The notes under the pieces: generated by a model | What the model was told of the DNA's origin: nothing | The model's database searches: none | What the model saw: only the letters and a program-made list of their open reading frames with translations | Translations under genes and position numbers: made by a program | Shown here: positions 8,268 to 19,425 of the stretch, in pieces | How positions within the stretch are numbered: the first letter of the stretch is position 1 | How the letters are laid out: the number at the start of each line of letters is the position of its first letter | DNA from: Teichococcus wenyumeiae | GTDB taxonomy: Bacteria > Pseudomonadota > Alphaproteobacteria > Acetobacterales > Acetobacteraceae | Direction: 5' to 3' | Length of the DNA stretch: 64,000 bases | Assembly: GCF_003696345.1 (NCBI RefSeq) | Contig: NZ_RFLX01000009.1 | Coordinates: forward strand, 1-64,000

Positions 8268-9262
8268 GCCCCTTCCACGGCATCGGCCGCGTTGCCGTGA
8301 TCGGCGCCGGGGCCTGGGGCACGGCGCTGGCGCTGCAGGCCCTGCGGGCGGGCGCGGCCACGGCGCTCTGGGCGCGTGACCCGGACCGTGCCCTGGCCAT
8401 GCGGGCGGCGCGGGAGAATGCCGCGCACCTGCCCGGCCAGCTCCTGCCCGCCGAACTGCGCATCACCGCCGATGCCGAGGAAGCGCTGGAGGGTGCTGAC
8501 CTCGCGCTGCTGGTGGTGCCCTGCCAGCACCTGGCCGGGATGCTGCCCCGGCTGCCGGCCCTGCCGCCCAGCTTGGTGGCGGCCAAGGGCGTCGAGCACG
8601 GCACGCTGCGCCTGCCGCTGGAAATTCTGGCCGATGCCCGGCCGGGCCTGCCGGCGGGCGTGCTGTCCGGTCCCAATTTCGCGCGGGAGGTGGCGCAGGG
8701 CCTGCCCGCCGCCGCCGTGGTGGCGAGCCTGGATGAGGCGCTGCGGCAGGGTGCGGCGGCCAGCCTCTCCAGCGGCGGCTTCCGGCTTTACGACCATGAC
8801 GACCCGGTGGGTGCCGAGGTCGGCGGCGCGGCCAAGAACGTGATCGCCATCGCTGCCGGGGCGGTGATCGGCGCCGGGCTGGGCGAGAATGCCCGCGCTG
8901 CCCTGGTGACGCGCGGGCTGGCCGAGATCGCCCGGCTGGCCGTGGCGCTGGGCGGGCGGGCGGAGACGGTGGCGGGCCTCTCCGGCCTGGGCGACCTGCT
9001 GCTGACCTGCACCGGCGGCAGCAGCCGCAATTTCTCGCTGGGACTGGCGCTGGGCCAGGGACGTCACCTGGCCGCCATCCTGGCCGAGCGCAACAGCGTC
9101 ACGGAAGGCGTCGCCACCGCCCCCGCCCTGCTGGCCCGCGCCGCTGCCGTGGGGGTGGAGATGCCCATCACCGCCGCCGTGGCCGATGTGCTGGAAGGCC
9201 GGATGGACGTGGTCGGGGCGGTGGAGCAGTTGATGAACCGCCCGCTGCGCCAGGAAGTCTGA
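8264..9262 (+). CDS. gpsA: glycerol-3-phosphate dehydrogenase [NAD(P)+]
   Basis: GpsA reduces dihydroxyacetone phosphate to sn-glycerol 3-phosphate, the backbone for phospholipids. The 332-residue product has the N-terminal Rossmann motif VAVIGAGAWGTALAL, the substrate loop LSGPNFAREVAQG, the catalytic lysine in GGAAKNVIAIAAG, and the C-terminal GLGDLLLTCTGGSSRNF. The start ATG overlaps the rlmJ stop by 4 bases. It converges on ccmB with only 5 bases between stop codons, and no clear terminator hairpin is seen there. Confidence 0.95.
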   Translation: MSPFHGIGRVAVIGAGAWGTALALQALRAGAATALWARDPDRALAMRAARENAAHLPGQLLPAELRITADAEEALEGADLALLVVPCQHLAGMLPRLPALPPSLVAAKGVEHGTLRLPLEILADARPGLPAGVLSGPNFAREVAQGLPAAAVVASLDEALRQGAAASLSSGGFRLYDHDDPVGAEVGGAAKNVIAIAAGAVIGAGLGENARAALVTRGLAEIARLAVALGGRAETVAGLSGLGDLLLTCTGGSSRNFSLGLALGQGRHLAAILAERNSVTEGVATAPALLARAAAVGVEMPITAAVADVLEGRMDVVGAVEQLMNRPLRQEV

Positions 9263-9267
9263 CGGCG

Positions 9268-9918
9268 CTATTCCGCCCGCAGCGCCGCCCCGGCGGCCAA
9301 CGGCGCCAGCGGCAGGGCCGCCGCCGTCAGCGCCGCCAGCAGCAGCACGAAGGGGTGCCAGGCGACGCCGGAGGCCGCGGCCTCGATGCCCGCCGCGCCG
9401 AAGATCATGGCCGGGATGGCCAGCGGCAGCACCAGCAGCGGCAGCAGCACGCCGCCGCGCCGGGCGCCCAGCGTCAGCGCCGCCCCCGCCGTGCCCAGCA
9501 GGGAGAGAAACAGCGTTGCCAGCCCCAGCACCAGCGCCGCCACGCCCCAGGCGGCGGTGGGCAGGTTCAGCATGGCGGCGGCCACGGGGCTGGCCAGCAG
9601 CAGCGGCCCGCCGGTGGTCAGCCAATGCGCCAGCGCCTTCACCGCCGCCAGTTGCGCGGGCGCGAGGCCGGAGAGCAGGAGCTGGTCCAGCGAGCCGTCC
9701 TCGGCCTCCAGCGCGAAGAGGCGGTCCAGCGGCAGGAGCGCCGCCAGCAGCGCGGACGCCAGCAGCGCGCCGGGGGCGAGGCGCGCCAGGGTTTCCGGCG
9801 CCGGGCCGACGCCGAAGGGAAACAGCGCCGTCACCAGCAGGAAGAACAGCATCGCCGCCAACGTGTCGCCGGGGTGGCGGGCGGCCAGCAACCATTCGCG
9901 GCGCAGCAGCGCGATCAT
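9268..9918 (-). CDS. ccmB: heme exporter protein CcmB
   Basis: Membrane subunit of the CcmABCD system, which handles heme delivery to the periplasmic chaperone CcmE during cytochrome c maturation. The 216-residue product is almost wholly hydrophobic with about six membrane segments and starts [20 protein letters not shown], typical of CcmB; the conserved LDRLFALEAEDGSLDQLLLS stretch is present. The start overlaps the ccmA stop by 4 bases. The ccmC, ccmD and ccmE genes expected downstream are absent, since gpsA converges directly on this gene. Confidence 0.93.
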   Translation of the reverse strand: MIALLRREWLLAARHPGDTLAAMLFFLLVTALFPFGVGPAPETLARLAPGALLASALLAALLPLDRLFALEAEDGSLDQLLLSGLAPAQLAAVKALAHWLTTGGPLLLASPVAAAMLNLPTAAWGVAALVLGLATLFLSLLGTAGAALTLGARRGGVLLPLLVLPLAIPAMIFGAAGIEAAASGVAWHPFVLLLAALTAAALPLAPLAAGAALRAE

Positions 9919-10514
9919 GCGGGCGTCAGCGCCAGGGTGCCGCTGCCGGGCAGCGGCAGCGGCACATGCGTGGCCGCCACCACGGCGCCGCCCGCCGCGC
10001 GATGCGCCGCCAGCATCTCTCCGAACAATCCGATGGAGGCGGTATCCAGCCCGACGCTGGGTTCATCCAGCAGCCAGAGCGGCACGCGGGCCAGCGCCAG
10101 CCGCGCCAGCGCCGCCCGCCGCTTCTGCCCGGCGGAGAGCATGCGCGCCGGCAGGTGTTCCAGCCCTTCCAGCCCCACCGCCGCCAGGGCCGCCGCGACA
10201 TCCCCGCCCCAGAGCCGGGCCCAGAAGGCCAGGTTCTCCTCCAGCGTCAGGCCAGGCTTCAGCGCATCGGCATGGGCCAGGTAGCGCAGGCGGGCGGCAT
10301 GGCCAGGGCCATCGGCCAGGGCATCGCTGCCATGCCACAGCAGGGAACCTTCCGCCGGCGGCACCAGCCCGGCCAGCAGGCGCAGCAGCGTGGATTTTCC
10401 GGCGCCGTTCGGGCCTGTCAGCAACAGGGCTTCTCCCGGCGCGCAGCGGAAGGAAACTCCGGCGAAGACCACACGCTCCCCCCGCACCGCCGCCAGTTCC
10501 ACCGCTTCCAGCAT
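9915..10514 (-). CDS. ccmA: heme exporter ATP-binding protein CcmA
   Basis: ATPase of the CcmAB complex, which releases holo-CcmE from CcmC. In 199 residues it shows Walker A ([18 protein letters not shown]), an ABC signature [14 protein letters not shown] and Walker [18 protein letters not shown] with K-R following is typical of CcmA. The gene is divergent from acnA; 106 bases separate the two starts and hold both promoters. It forms a two-gene unit with ccmB. Confidence 0.95.
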   Translation of the reverse strand: MLEAVELAAVRGERVVFAGVSFRCAPGEALLLTGPNGAGKSTLLRLLAGLVPPAEGSLLWHGSDALADGPGHAARLRYLAHADALKPGLTLEENLAFWARLWGGDVAAALAAVGLEGLEHLPARMLSAGQKRRAALARLALARVPLWLLDEPSVGLDTASIGLFGEMLAAHRAAGGAVVAATHVPLPLPGSGTLALTPA

Positions 10515-10620
10515 CGTCCCTCAACAGTTCCAGACCGCGCCCCGCCGCCGATGGACCGGGGCGGATAGGCGTGTAATAAGCGGCAGCGTTCGCAGCAATA
10601 TGACGTGGGAAGCTCCAACC

Positions 10621-13326
<2,706 letters not shown>

Positions 13327-13374
13327 GGCATCCAGGCACCGGCCCCCTCACCGGGGCCGGGCGCCACACGAAAA

Positions 13375-13407
13375 GGGCGCGGTCCGGTTCTGGACCGCGC
13401 CCTTTTT
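13375..13407 (+). terminator. bidirectional rho-independent terminator
   Basis: A perfect 11-bp stem (gggcgcggtcc at 13375-13385 and ggaccgcgccc at 13392-13402) with a 6-base loop is followed by five T residues and preceded by four A residues. It therefore works for acnA on the plus strand and, with a slightly shorter U tract, for the small gene at 13423-13545 on the minus strand. It lies 48 bases past the acnA stop. Confidence 0.93.
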
Positions 13408-13422
13408 CGTATCCGCCGCGCT

Positions 13423-13545
13423 TCAGTGCTGCGGCGTTACCGGACCCGGGGCCGCGCCGAAGAGCGTGGCGCCCCAGGGCAAGGCCATCAGGCCGTTGAT
13501 GACGGTGGTGGCATTGATGGGGGCTGGCTTGGTGTTGTTGCGCAT
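13423..13545 (-). CDS. small orphan protein, 40 residues
   Basis: The short reading frame runs from ATG at 13545 to TGA at 13423 and is preceded by a near-ideal ribosome site (GGAGGTCCCCG, GGAGG 6 bases before ATG). The product begins MRNNTKPAPINATTVINGLM and continues with a Trp/Gly/Pro-rich hydrophobic stretch ending PVTPQH. A bidirectional terminator lies 16 bases past its stop, and an inverted repeat (13585-13601) lies about 40 bases upstream of its start, so it has the marks of a complete monocistronic gene. It has no signal-peptide charge pattern; the hydrophobic middle could insert into or lie on the membrane. I recognise no family, and no peptide-modifying enzymes are nearby. Confidence 0.65.
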   Translation of the reverse strand: MRNNTKPAPINATTVINGLMALPWGATLFGAAPGPVTPQH

Positions 13546-13584
13546 CGGGGACCTCCTCGGTTTTCTGTCCTCGTGCATGACTAT

Positions 13585-13601
13585 GGTCACCAATGGTGAA
13601 C
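13585..13601. promoter_or_regulatory. inverted repeat, possible operator
   Basis: GGTCACC-AAT-GGTGAAC is an imperfect palindrome with 7-base arms and one mismatched pair, about 40 bases upstream of the 40-codon gene at 13423-13545 and 190 bases before the diacylglycerol-kinase-like gene. Placement fits a repressor or activator site, but no regulator gene is adjacent. Confidence 0.3.
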
Positions 13602-13788
13602 GGGTCCTGAAGCGTCGCTAACAAGCGGGACACCCCGGAACACGCTTCCGGCATGGGCCGTGCTCCCGCCCGCCGCATCCGCCATGCCGCAGCAGCGCAA
13701 CCTGTGCCTCAACCCCCGCGTTGCCGGGCTGAAGGCGAGGACGCATTCGCGCGCGCCGCCAAGGCGAGAACGCCTGGATGGGAGTCTC

Positions 13789-14730
13789 ATGCGTGCTGCC
13801 CTGCTGCTGAACCCGCGTGCCGGCACCTTGCTCGCCCGGCCGGAACTGCTGGCGGAGATCCCGGCCGCCCTGCGCGCCGCCGGGCTGGAAGTGCTGGAAA
13901 TCGGCGAGGATGCCGGCCCCGACCTGGAGGCGCGGCTGGAGGCGGCGCTGGCGCTGCGGCCGGAGGTGGTGGTGGTGGGTGGTGGCGATGGCAGCATCCG
14001 CACCGCCGCCGCGCGGCTGGCCGGCGGGCCGGTGGCGCTGGCCATCCTGCCGCTGGGCACGCTGAACCTGCTGGCCCGTGACATGGGCGTGCCGCTGGAG
14101 CCGGGGGAAGCCGCCGCCGCCCTTGGCCAGGCAACCTTGCGCCAGATCGATATCGGGTTGGTGAATGGCGAGGTTTTTCTTTGCCAATCCGTCATCGGCC
14201 TTCCCAACCGCGTGGGCCTGCACCGGGAGCGCGTGCGGGGCCGGGATGGATTGGCGGCGCGCTGGCGGGTGGCGCTGGGCTTTCTTCGCGCGCTCTGGCG
14301 CCATCCGCCGATGCGGCTGGGGCTGCGGCCGGATGGGCAGCCGATGCGCCGCGTCTGGACCGGTGCTGTCTCTGTGGTGAACAACGCCTATGACGAGGCG
14401 CCGGGCCATTTCTTCCACCGTCCACGGCTGGATGCGGGGGTGCTCACCTGGCTGGTGGCGCGGGATTTCGACCTCTGGTGGGCAGCCAAGCTGATCGCCT
14501 CCATGGCCCTCGGCCGCTGGCGCGGGGGGGCCGGGCTGATTGCCGGCGAGGCCGCCAGCCTGGACATCTTCAGCCGCCGCAGCCACCTGCGGGTCATGAA
14601 CGACGGAGAGGCGATGCTGCTGCGAACTCCCCTGCGCTATTCCATCCGCCCGCGCGCCCTGCGCGTACTGGCCCCGCTGCCGGCCGAGGCGCCGCCCCAA
14701 CGGGCGGCGGAGGGTGCCGCATGCGGGTGA
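13789..14730 (+). CDS. diacylglycerol kinase family lipid kinase
   Basis: The 313-residue protein has the DAGK catalytic (YegS/DgkB-type) signature: VVVVGGGDGSIRTAA (nucleotide-binding GGDG, about residues 58-72) and LPLGTLNLLARDMGVP (about 84-99). Members phosphorylate lipid alcohols such as diacylglycerol or sphingosine-like bases; the substrate cannot be read from sequence. The ATG at 13789 follows ggatgggagtctc, with gggag as ribosome site. Its end overlaps the next gene, a phosphoesterase, by 10 bases, suggesting a coupled kinase/phosphatase-type pair. Confidence 0.85.
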   Translation: MRAALLLNPRAGTLLARPELLAEIPAALRAAGLEVLEIGEDAGPDLEARLEAALALRPEVVVVGGGDGSIRTAAARLAGGPVALAILPLGTLNLLARDMGVPLEPGEAAAALGQATLRQIDIGLVNGEVFLCQSVIGLPNRVGLHRERVRGRDGLAARWRVALGFLRALWRHPPMRLGLRPDGQPMRRVWTGAVSVVNNAYDEAPGHFFHRPRLDAGVLTWLVARDFDLWWAAKLIASMALGRWRGGAGLIAGEAASLDIFSRRSHLRVMNDGEAMLLRTPLRYSIRPRALRVLAPLPAEAPPQRAAEGAACG

Positions 14731-15587
14731 TCGACCATATCTCCGACCTGCATTTCAACCGCATCGACACCGCGGCGGCGGCGGGGCTGCTGGAGGCACT
14801 GAATGCCGACCCGGCGGACCTGGTGGCCGTCAGCGGCGACCTGACGATGCGCGCCCGCAGCCGGGAGTTCCGCGCGGCCGCCGAATTCCTGAGCAAGCTG
14901 AAGGCGCCCTGGATCGCGGTGCCCGGCAACCACGACATCACGGCCTTCTACCCTTGGGAAAGGTTCTTCGACCCCTTCGGCCGCTGGCACAAATACGTCT
15001 CGCCCCAGACCGAGCCGCTGTGGCGGGACGACGAGGTGGCGGTGATCGGGCTGAACACCGTCATCCGCGCCGACTGGAACCTGAAATGGGAAGGCGGCCG
15101 GGTGCCGCGCCATGGGCTGAAGAACCTGCTGGAGCGGCTGGACGCGCTGCCGAAGAACCTGTTCCGCATCGTGGTCGCGCACCATCCCTTCCTGGCGCCG
15201 GAGGAGCGGCCGGACACCCCGCTGGCCCGCCATGCCGCCCCGGCGCTGGAGCGGCTGGCCAAGGCGGGCGTGCGGTTGATCCTGTCCGGCCATCTGCACC
15301 GGGACTATGTGCGGCTGCACCGTGGCGCGGCGGGGGAGCGCACCGGGCTGCTGCGGCGGCAGCAGCAGGATCTGCTGGTGGTGCAGGCGGGCTCGGCCAT
15401 CTCCACCCGGCTGCGCGGCGACCCCAATGCCTATAACCGCATCGTGGTGGAGAAGAATGCCGCCCGCATCGAGCCGCGCCGCTGGAATGGCGAGGGCTGG
15501 GTGCCCGCCCCCGCCCCCGCCTGGCCCAAGCAGCGCCTGACGGATATCGCGGCGGCCGAGGCCGCCGCCGAGCCTCAGGTGCCGTAG
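14721..15587 (+). CDS. calcineurin-like metallophosphoesterase
   Basis: All five metal-binding blocks of the family occur in order in the 288-residue product: HISDLHF (about 6-12), VSGDL, VPGNHD, VVAHHP and LSGHLHRD. Such enzymes hydrolyse phosphomonoesters, cyclic nucleotides or lipid pyrophosphates with a two-metal centre. No signal peptide, so cytosolic. It overlaps the lipid kinase gene by 10 bases at its start and the antiporter gene (opposite strand) by 13 bases at its end. The operon partner suggests a lipid-linked phosphate as substrate, which is inference. Confidence 0.88.
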   Translation: MRVIDHISDLHFNRIDTAAAAGLLEALNADPADLVAVSGDLTMRARSREFRAAAEFLSKLKAPWIAVPGNHDITAFYPWERFFDPFGRWHKYVSPQTEPLWRDDEVAVIGLNTVIRADWNLKWEGGRVPRHGLKNLLERLDALPKNLFRIVVAHHPFLAPEERPDTPLARHAAPALERLAKAGVRLILSGHLHRDYVRLHRGAAGERTGLLRRQQQDLLVVQAGSAISTRLRGDPNAYNRIVVEKNAARIEPRRWNGEGWVPAPAPAWPKQRLTDIAAAEAAAEPQVP

Positions 15588-17200
15588 CTCGCTTCCGCCA
15601 GGTCGATCTCCCGCAGCAGGCGGGAGAAGGTGCCGTCCTCGATCTGCCGGATTCGGCGCAGATGGAACAGGGTTTCGCGCTCGGCCTTGAGGCCGGCAAG
15701 GCGCAGCTCCCGCTCGGCACCGGCGATGCGGCGGTGGCGCTCCGCCTCCTCCTCGGACAACTGGGCGCCGTCCAGGCGGTGGCGATAGGGCTCCATGCTC
15801 AGGGTCGCGGCCTCAGCGTAAAGCTCGGCATCGGCATGGCCGGCGGCCATCTGATGCTGCATGCGCTGGATGGCCTTCAGGGCCGCCTCCGTGGCGGCGC
15901 GGCGGGCCTCGTTCTCCTCCCGCTCCTGCGCGTCCTCGGGCAGCAGTTGCAGTCCGCGCAACACTGGCGGCAGCAGCACGCTGGCCACCACCAGCGAGAC
16001 CAGGATGACGCCCATGGCCAGGAAGATGGCGAGGTCCCGCGCCGGGAAGGGCGAGCCGTCCTCCATCACCAGCGGCAGGGTCAGCACGCCGGCCAGCGTG
16101 ACGGCGCCCCGCACCCCGGCCAGGGAGGTGGCCACCAGCACGCGCCAGCCCACCCGGGGGCGCGGCCCTCCCTTCAACAGGGCGCGGTAGAGCGTGAACT
16201 GCAGCGAGGTCCAGACCCAGCCCAGCCGCAGCAGCGCCAGCACCACCACGATGGCGAGGACATAGACCGCCAGCATCCAGGCGCTGCCATCCTTCGGCCC
16301 GGCGACGCCGGCGAGGATGCGGGGAAGCTGCTCGCCCAGCAGCACGAAGATGATGCCGCTGGCGGCGAACTGCACCATGTCCCAGACCGCGTTGCGGCGG
16401 ATGCGGGTGGCGGCCTGGGGCTGCCCGAAGATCTCCGCATAGTTCATGATGATGCCGGCGGCGACGGCGGCCAGGATGCCAGAAAAGTTGAAATGCTCGG
16501 CGGCCAGATAGGCACCGAAGGGGATCAGCAGGCTGACCAGGGTCTGCAGCGCCGGGTCCTCGCCGACGTGGCGCACCAGCCGCCCCAGCACCCGCATCAC
16601 CGCCCAGGTGAGGGCCATGCCGATGGCGATGCCGCCCGCCGCCAGTTGCAGGAAGGTCAGCGCGGCGTCGGACATGGAGAAGCTGCCCGTCAGCGCCGCC
16701 GCCACCGCGAAGCGCAGGCAGACCAGGCCGGAGGCATCGTTCAGCAGGCTCTCGCCTTCCAAGATACGCATCAGCCGGTGCGGGATCGGCACCCGCGCCG
16801 CCACCGCCGAGACGGCGATGGGATCGGTGGGCGAGAGCACCGCCGCCAAGGCGAAGGCCACCGCCAGCGGCATTTCCGGGATCATCCAATGGATGAAGAA
16901 GCCGACGCCGAGCACGGTGAAGAGCACCAGCCCCAACGCCAGCTCCGCGATGGTCCAGCCATCCCGGAACAACCCGCGCTTGGGGATGCGCCAGCCGTCC
17001 AGGAACAGCAGCGGCGGCAGGAAGACCAGGAAGAAGACCTGCGGATGCAGTTCCACCTGGAAGCCGCCGGCATAGGAGAGCAGCGCGCCAAGGCCGATCT
17101 GCAGGATGGGCAGGGGCAATGGAACAGGCGAAAGGCGATCCACGAAGCCGCTGGCGGCCACTGCCAGCAGCAAGGCCAGCACCATTTCGACGACTTCCAT
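15575..17200 (-). CDS. Na+/H+ antiporter, CPA1 (NhaP) family
   Basis: 541 residues: about twelve membrane segments (to about residue 415) then a soluble charged helical tail. Family motifs LSPTDPIAV (about 123-131) and EGESLLNDASGL (about 148-159) include the ion-binding Asp residues of CPA1 antiporters. The tail is rich in Arg/Glu and likely cytosolic and regulatory. It probably exports Na+ (or K+) in exchange for protons; ion choice is not readable. It converges on the phosphoesterase gene with a 13-base overlap, and stands alone. Confidence 0.9.
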   Translation of the reverse strand: MEVVEMVLALLLAVAASGFVDRLSPVPLPLPILQIGLGALLSYAGGFQVELHPQVFFLVFLPPLLFLDGWRIPKRGLFRDGWTIAELALGLVLFTVLGVGFFIHWMIPEMPLAVAFALAAVLSPTDPIAVSAVAARVPIPHRLMRILEGESLLNDASGLVCLRFAVAAALTGSFSMSDAALTFLQLAAGGIAIGMALTWAVMRVLGRLVRHVGEDPALQTLVSLLIPFGAYLAAEHFNFSGILAAVAAGIIMNYAEIFGQPQAATRIRRNAVWDMVQFAASGIIFVLLGEQLPRILAGVAGPKDGSAWMLAVYVLAIVVVLALLRLGWVWTSLQFTLYRALLKGGPRPRVGWRVLVATSLAGVRGAVTLAGVLTLPLVMEDGSPFPARDLAIFLAMGVILVSLVVASVLLPPVLRGLQLLPEDAQEREENEARRAATEAALKAIQRMQHQMAAGHADAELYAEAATLSMEPYRHRLDGAQLSEEEAERHRRIAGAERELRLAGLKAERETLFHLRRIRQIEDGTFSRLLREIDLAEASYGT

Positions 17201-17405
17201 GCGCGCGTCCTTTCATGCCCCGGGCCATTGGCCTAACCGTTCAACGCGCGGCGGCGCAACCAGCAGGCCTGTGAGGTCGCCGCCCCGTCCCTTGCCGCCG
17301 CCGCCCCCGGGCGCCACCCTGGCCGGCACGATTGCCGGACCTGGAAGCCGCCATGCCTTGCCCCCTGCCGCCTGTCTTCCACCGCCTGGCAAGGGCCTGC
17401 GGGGC

Positions 17406-18293
17406 ATGAGCAGCGACCAGGCGCGGGGCAATCTGCGCGGCGCCCTGCTGATGGCGGTGGTGGCCGTGCTGTTCTGCGGCGAGGCGCTCTTCGTGCGCTG
17501 GTTCACCGCCCGCGGCGTGCCAGTGACGACGCAGCTGCTGTTCCGCGCCGGCGGGCAGCTTGTCTGGGTGCTGCCGATGCTGCTGTCGGGCGGCGGCGCC
17601 CTGCTGCGCAGCGGCCATGTGCCGCTGCATGTGCTGCGCGGCTCCTGCTCCCTGGCCACCTGGGCGCTCTACTACATCTCGCTGACCAAGCTGGATCTGG
17701 CGACGGCCACGGTGCTCTCCTTCACCAATGTCATGGTGACGACGCTGCTGGCCGGGCCGCTGCTGCGGGAGAAGGTGGGGGCGGCGCGCTGGGCCGGGGT
17801 GCTGGCGGGCTTCGCCGGCGTCTGCCTGATGCTGCGGCCCTGGGAAGGCGCGGGGCTGATGATGGCGGCGCCGCTGGGCGTGGCGGCGGCGCTGGCGGCC
17901 TCCCTCACCTGGTGCGGGCTGACGGTCACGACGCGGATGCTGACCCGCACCGAGAGCACCGGCACCATCATGGGCTGGGTCGGGCTGGTCACCTTCATCG
18001 GCATCCTGCCGGCGGCGGCCTGGGGCTGGCAACCGATCGGCTGGCTGGATCTGGCGATGCTGGCGGCCTTCGCCGCCTTCACCCCCGCCATCATCCTGCT
18101 GATCACTGAAGCATTCCGCTTCGGCGAGGCCTCGGCGGTCGGGCCATTCCAGTATCTGCGGCTGCCGATCGCCGCCCTGTTCGGCTGGGTGCTTTACGCC
18201 GAGGCGCCGGATACCTGGGGCTGGGCGGGTTCCATCGTCATCCTGGCGGGCGCCGCCGTGGTGTCCACCGCCGAGGCGCGGGCGCGGAAATAG
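17406..18293 (+). CDS. EamA/DMT family transporter
   Basis: The 295-residue membrane protein has ten predicted membrane segments in two repeated EamA halves (YYISLTKLDLATATVLSFTNVMV in the first at 17671-17739, PAIILLITEAFRFGEASAV in the second), the layout of drug/metabolite exporters. The chosen ATG starts MSSDQARGNLRGALLMAVVA, entering the first membrane helix directly; longer in-frame starts read through a proline/arginine-rich stretch without character. It probably exports an amino acid or metabolite. It is a single gene with 205 bases upstream holding nothing recognisable. Confidence 0.87.
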   Translation: MSSDQARGNLRGALLMAVVAVLFCGEALFVRWFTARGVPVTTQLLFRAGGQLVWVLPMLLSGGGALLRSGHVPLHVLRGSCSLATWALYYISLTKLDLATATVLSFTNVMVTTLLAGPLLREKVGAARWAGVLAGFAGVCLMLRPWEGAGLMMAAPLGVAAALAASLTWCGLTVTTRMLTRTESTGTIMGWVGLVTFIGILPAAAWGWQPIGWLDLAMLAAFAAFTPAIILLITEAFRFGEASAVGPFQYLRLPIAALFGWVLYAEAPDTWGWAGSIVILAGAAVVSTAEARARK

Positions 18294-18647
18294 CGACTTC
18301 CCCGAAAGCGATGCCCGCTCCCGCCACCCTCATGGCCGGTCTGGCGTTGAGCGGACGATGGATCTGGCAGGTGCCGCAGCCACTGTCCTGCTGACGCAGG
18401 GCTTGAGCGACCCGTCGCCATGACGATGCCTCGGGCTGCCACGGATGGGGCGGATGCGCCTACGGCCACCGTGTGGACGCTCCTGTTCCGCTGCCGGCCA
18501 GCAGGCCCTTGGAACGGCTCTGCTTCACCCGCGTCTTCGTATCCACGCCAAACCCGGCCGAAAGCGCGTTGACCGACCCCGAAAAGTCTATAACCTGACC
18601 TAACGAATTATTAATGCGAACCCCTCCTCCAACGGAGGAAGGGGGGC
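18294..18647. other. intergenic region of 354 bases
   Basis: I see no gene on either strand: the open frames are short and lack ribosome sites. The last 60 bases are unusually A/T-rich for this window (gtctataacctgac, taacgaattattaatg) and lie directly before the EthD gene, so a promoter for the EthD-TctC-TctC set is likely here. A ttgacc and tataac pair exists but is spaced only 14 bases apart, too short for a standard sigma-70 promoter. Confidence 0.5.
18621..18646 (+). promoter_or_regulatory. hairpin covering the ribosome site of the EthD gene
   Basis: cctcc (18626-18630) can pair with ggagg (18634-18638) across a 3-base loop, extended by cccc/gggg beyond a small internal bulge. The right arm is the ribosome binding site of the ATG at 18648, so the mRNA hairpin could hide it. 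This is a sequence-level observation; no ligand-sensing domain is visible upstream. Confidence 0.4.
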
Positions 18648-19358
18648 ATGGGGGAAATCGTGATCAAGTCCATCTCATTCCTGGCACGGAAGCCAGGCAT
18701 GACGCGTGAAGCGTTTCTGGACCACTGGCTGAATGTGCACGCGCCGATGTGGCCGACCATCCCTGGGCTGCGCGGCTATGTCGTCAACACCATCGCCCAG
18801 GACCATTCGCGCGCCGATGTCGCGGGCCTAGGGATGGCGCCTTTCGATGGCGTCGCCCAGCTCTGGTACGACGACCTGGAGGCCCGCGCCCATGCCGGTG
18901 CTTCCGCCGAAGGGCGCGCCTGGCATGCCGATGGCGGCACCATCATCGGCGGCATCCGCACCTTCGTGACCGAGGAGCAGCACGTGCTGCCGCTCGCCGG
19001 CCCACGCCCGCCGATCAAGGCGCTGTCCATCATCCAGCGCCGGCCCGACCACAGCAGCGAGCAGTTCCAGCGCTACTGGCGCGACGTGCACGGCCCCATG
19101 GCGAAGGAAGTGCCGGAGGTGCGCGGCTTCACCCTCTCCGGCATTGTCGAGGAACAGTTCCGCCACGACATCGAGCCCCTGCCGATGGATGGCCCGGTCG
19201 ACGGCTTCGCGGAAAGCTGGGTGGACAGCCTGGACGCCAGGGCCCGCATGGTCGCCTCGCCCGAGTCCAGGACCTGGTTCGCCGATGGCGCAACCTTTCT
19301 GGGCAAGGTCAAGACCGTGGTGCTGGCGGAGCGGGTGCTGCTGCCACCGCCGAGGTAA
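18648..19358 (+). CDS. EthD domain protein (two EthD modules)
   Basis: The 236-residue protein consists of two related modules (about 5-110 and 122-232). Each begins with a beta strand and the pattern F..HW..VHAPM / FQRYWRDVHGPM, followed by PGLRGYV / PEVRGFT, and ends with a W/F-ADG segment. EthD domains are dimeric alpha-beta barrels linked to breakdown of ethers, quinones or aromatic compounds; many are of unknown activity. A strong ribosome site (ggaggaagggggg) precedes the ATG. The gene lies 67 bases before two TctC-type binding proteins on the same strand, suggesting a role in handling an imported aromatic or organic acid (inference). Confidence 0.85.
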   Translation: MGEIVIKSISFLARKPGMTREAFLDHWLNVHAPMWPTIPGLRGYVVNTIAQDHSRADVAGLGMAPFDGVAQLWYDDLEARAHAGASAEGRAWHADGGTIIGGIRTFVTEEQHVLPLAGPRPPIKALSIIQRRPDHSSEQFQRYWRDVHGPMAKEVPEVRGFTLSGIVEEQFRHDIEPLPMDGPVDGFAESWVDSLDARARMVASPESRTWFADGATFLGKVKTVVLAERVLLPPPR

Positions 19359-19425
19359 GACCGTCCCACTTCGTTAAAAAAACCGGCACGGGAGCCAATC
19401 CCGGCCCTTCCAGGAAGCGTCCGTT

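Noticed and set aside
13660-13788. N-terminal extension of the lipid kinase gene from 13660
   Set aside because: The extra 43 residues are Arg/Pro-rich without conservation features; ATG 13789 with gggag upstream begins exactly at the conserved LLLNPRAG segment.
15662-17236. Long plus-strand frame opposite the Na+/H+ antiporter
   Set aside because: Gln/His/Gly-rich composition typical of antisense frames; the minus-strand frame has clear CPA1 motifs.
18575-18600. ttgacc and tataac as sigma-70 promoter of the EthD gene
   Set aside because: The spacer is only 14 bases, too short for a standard promoter; left as a comment on the intergenic region.
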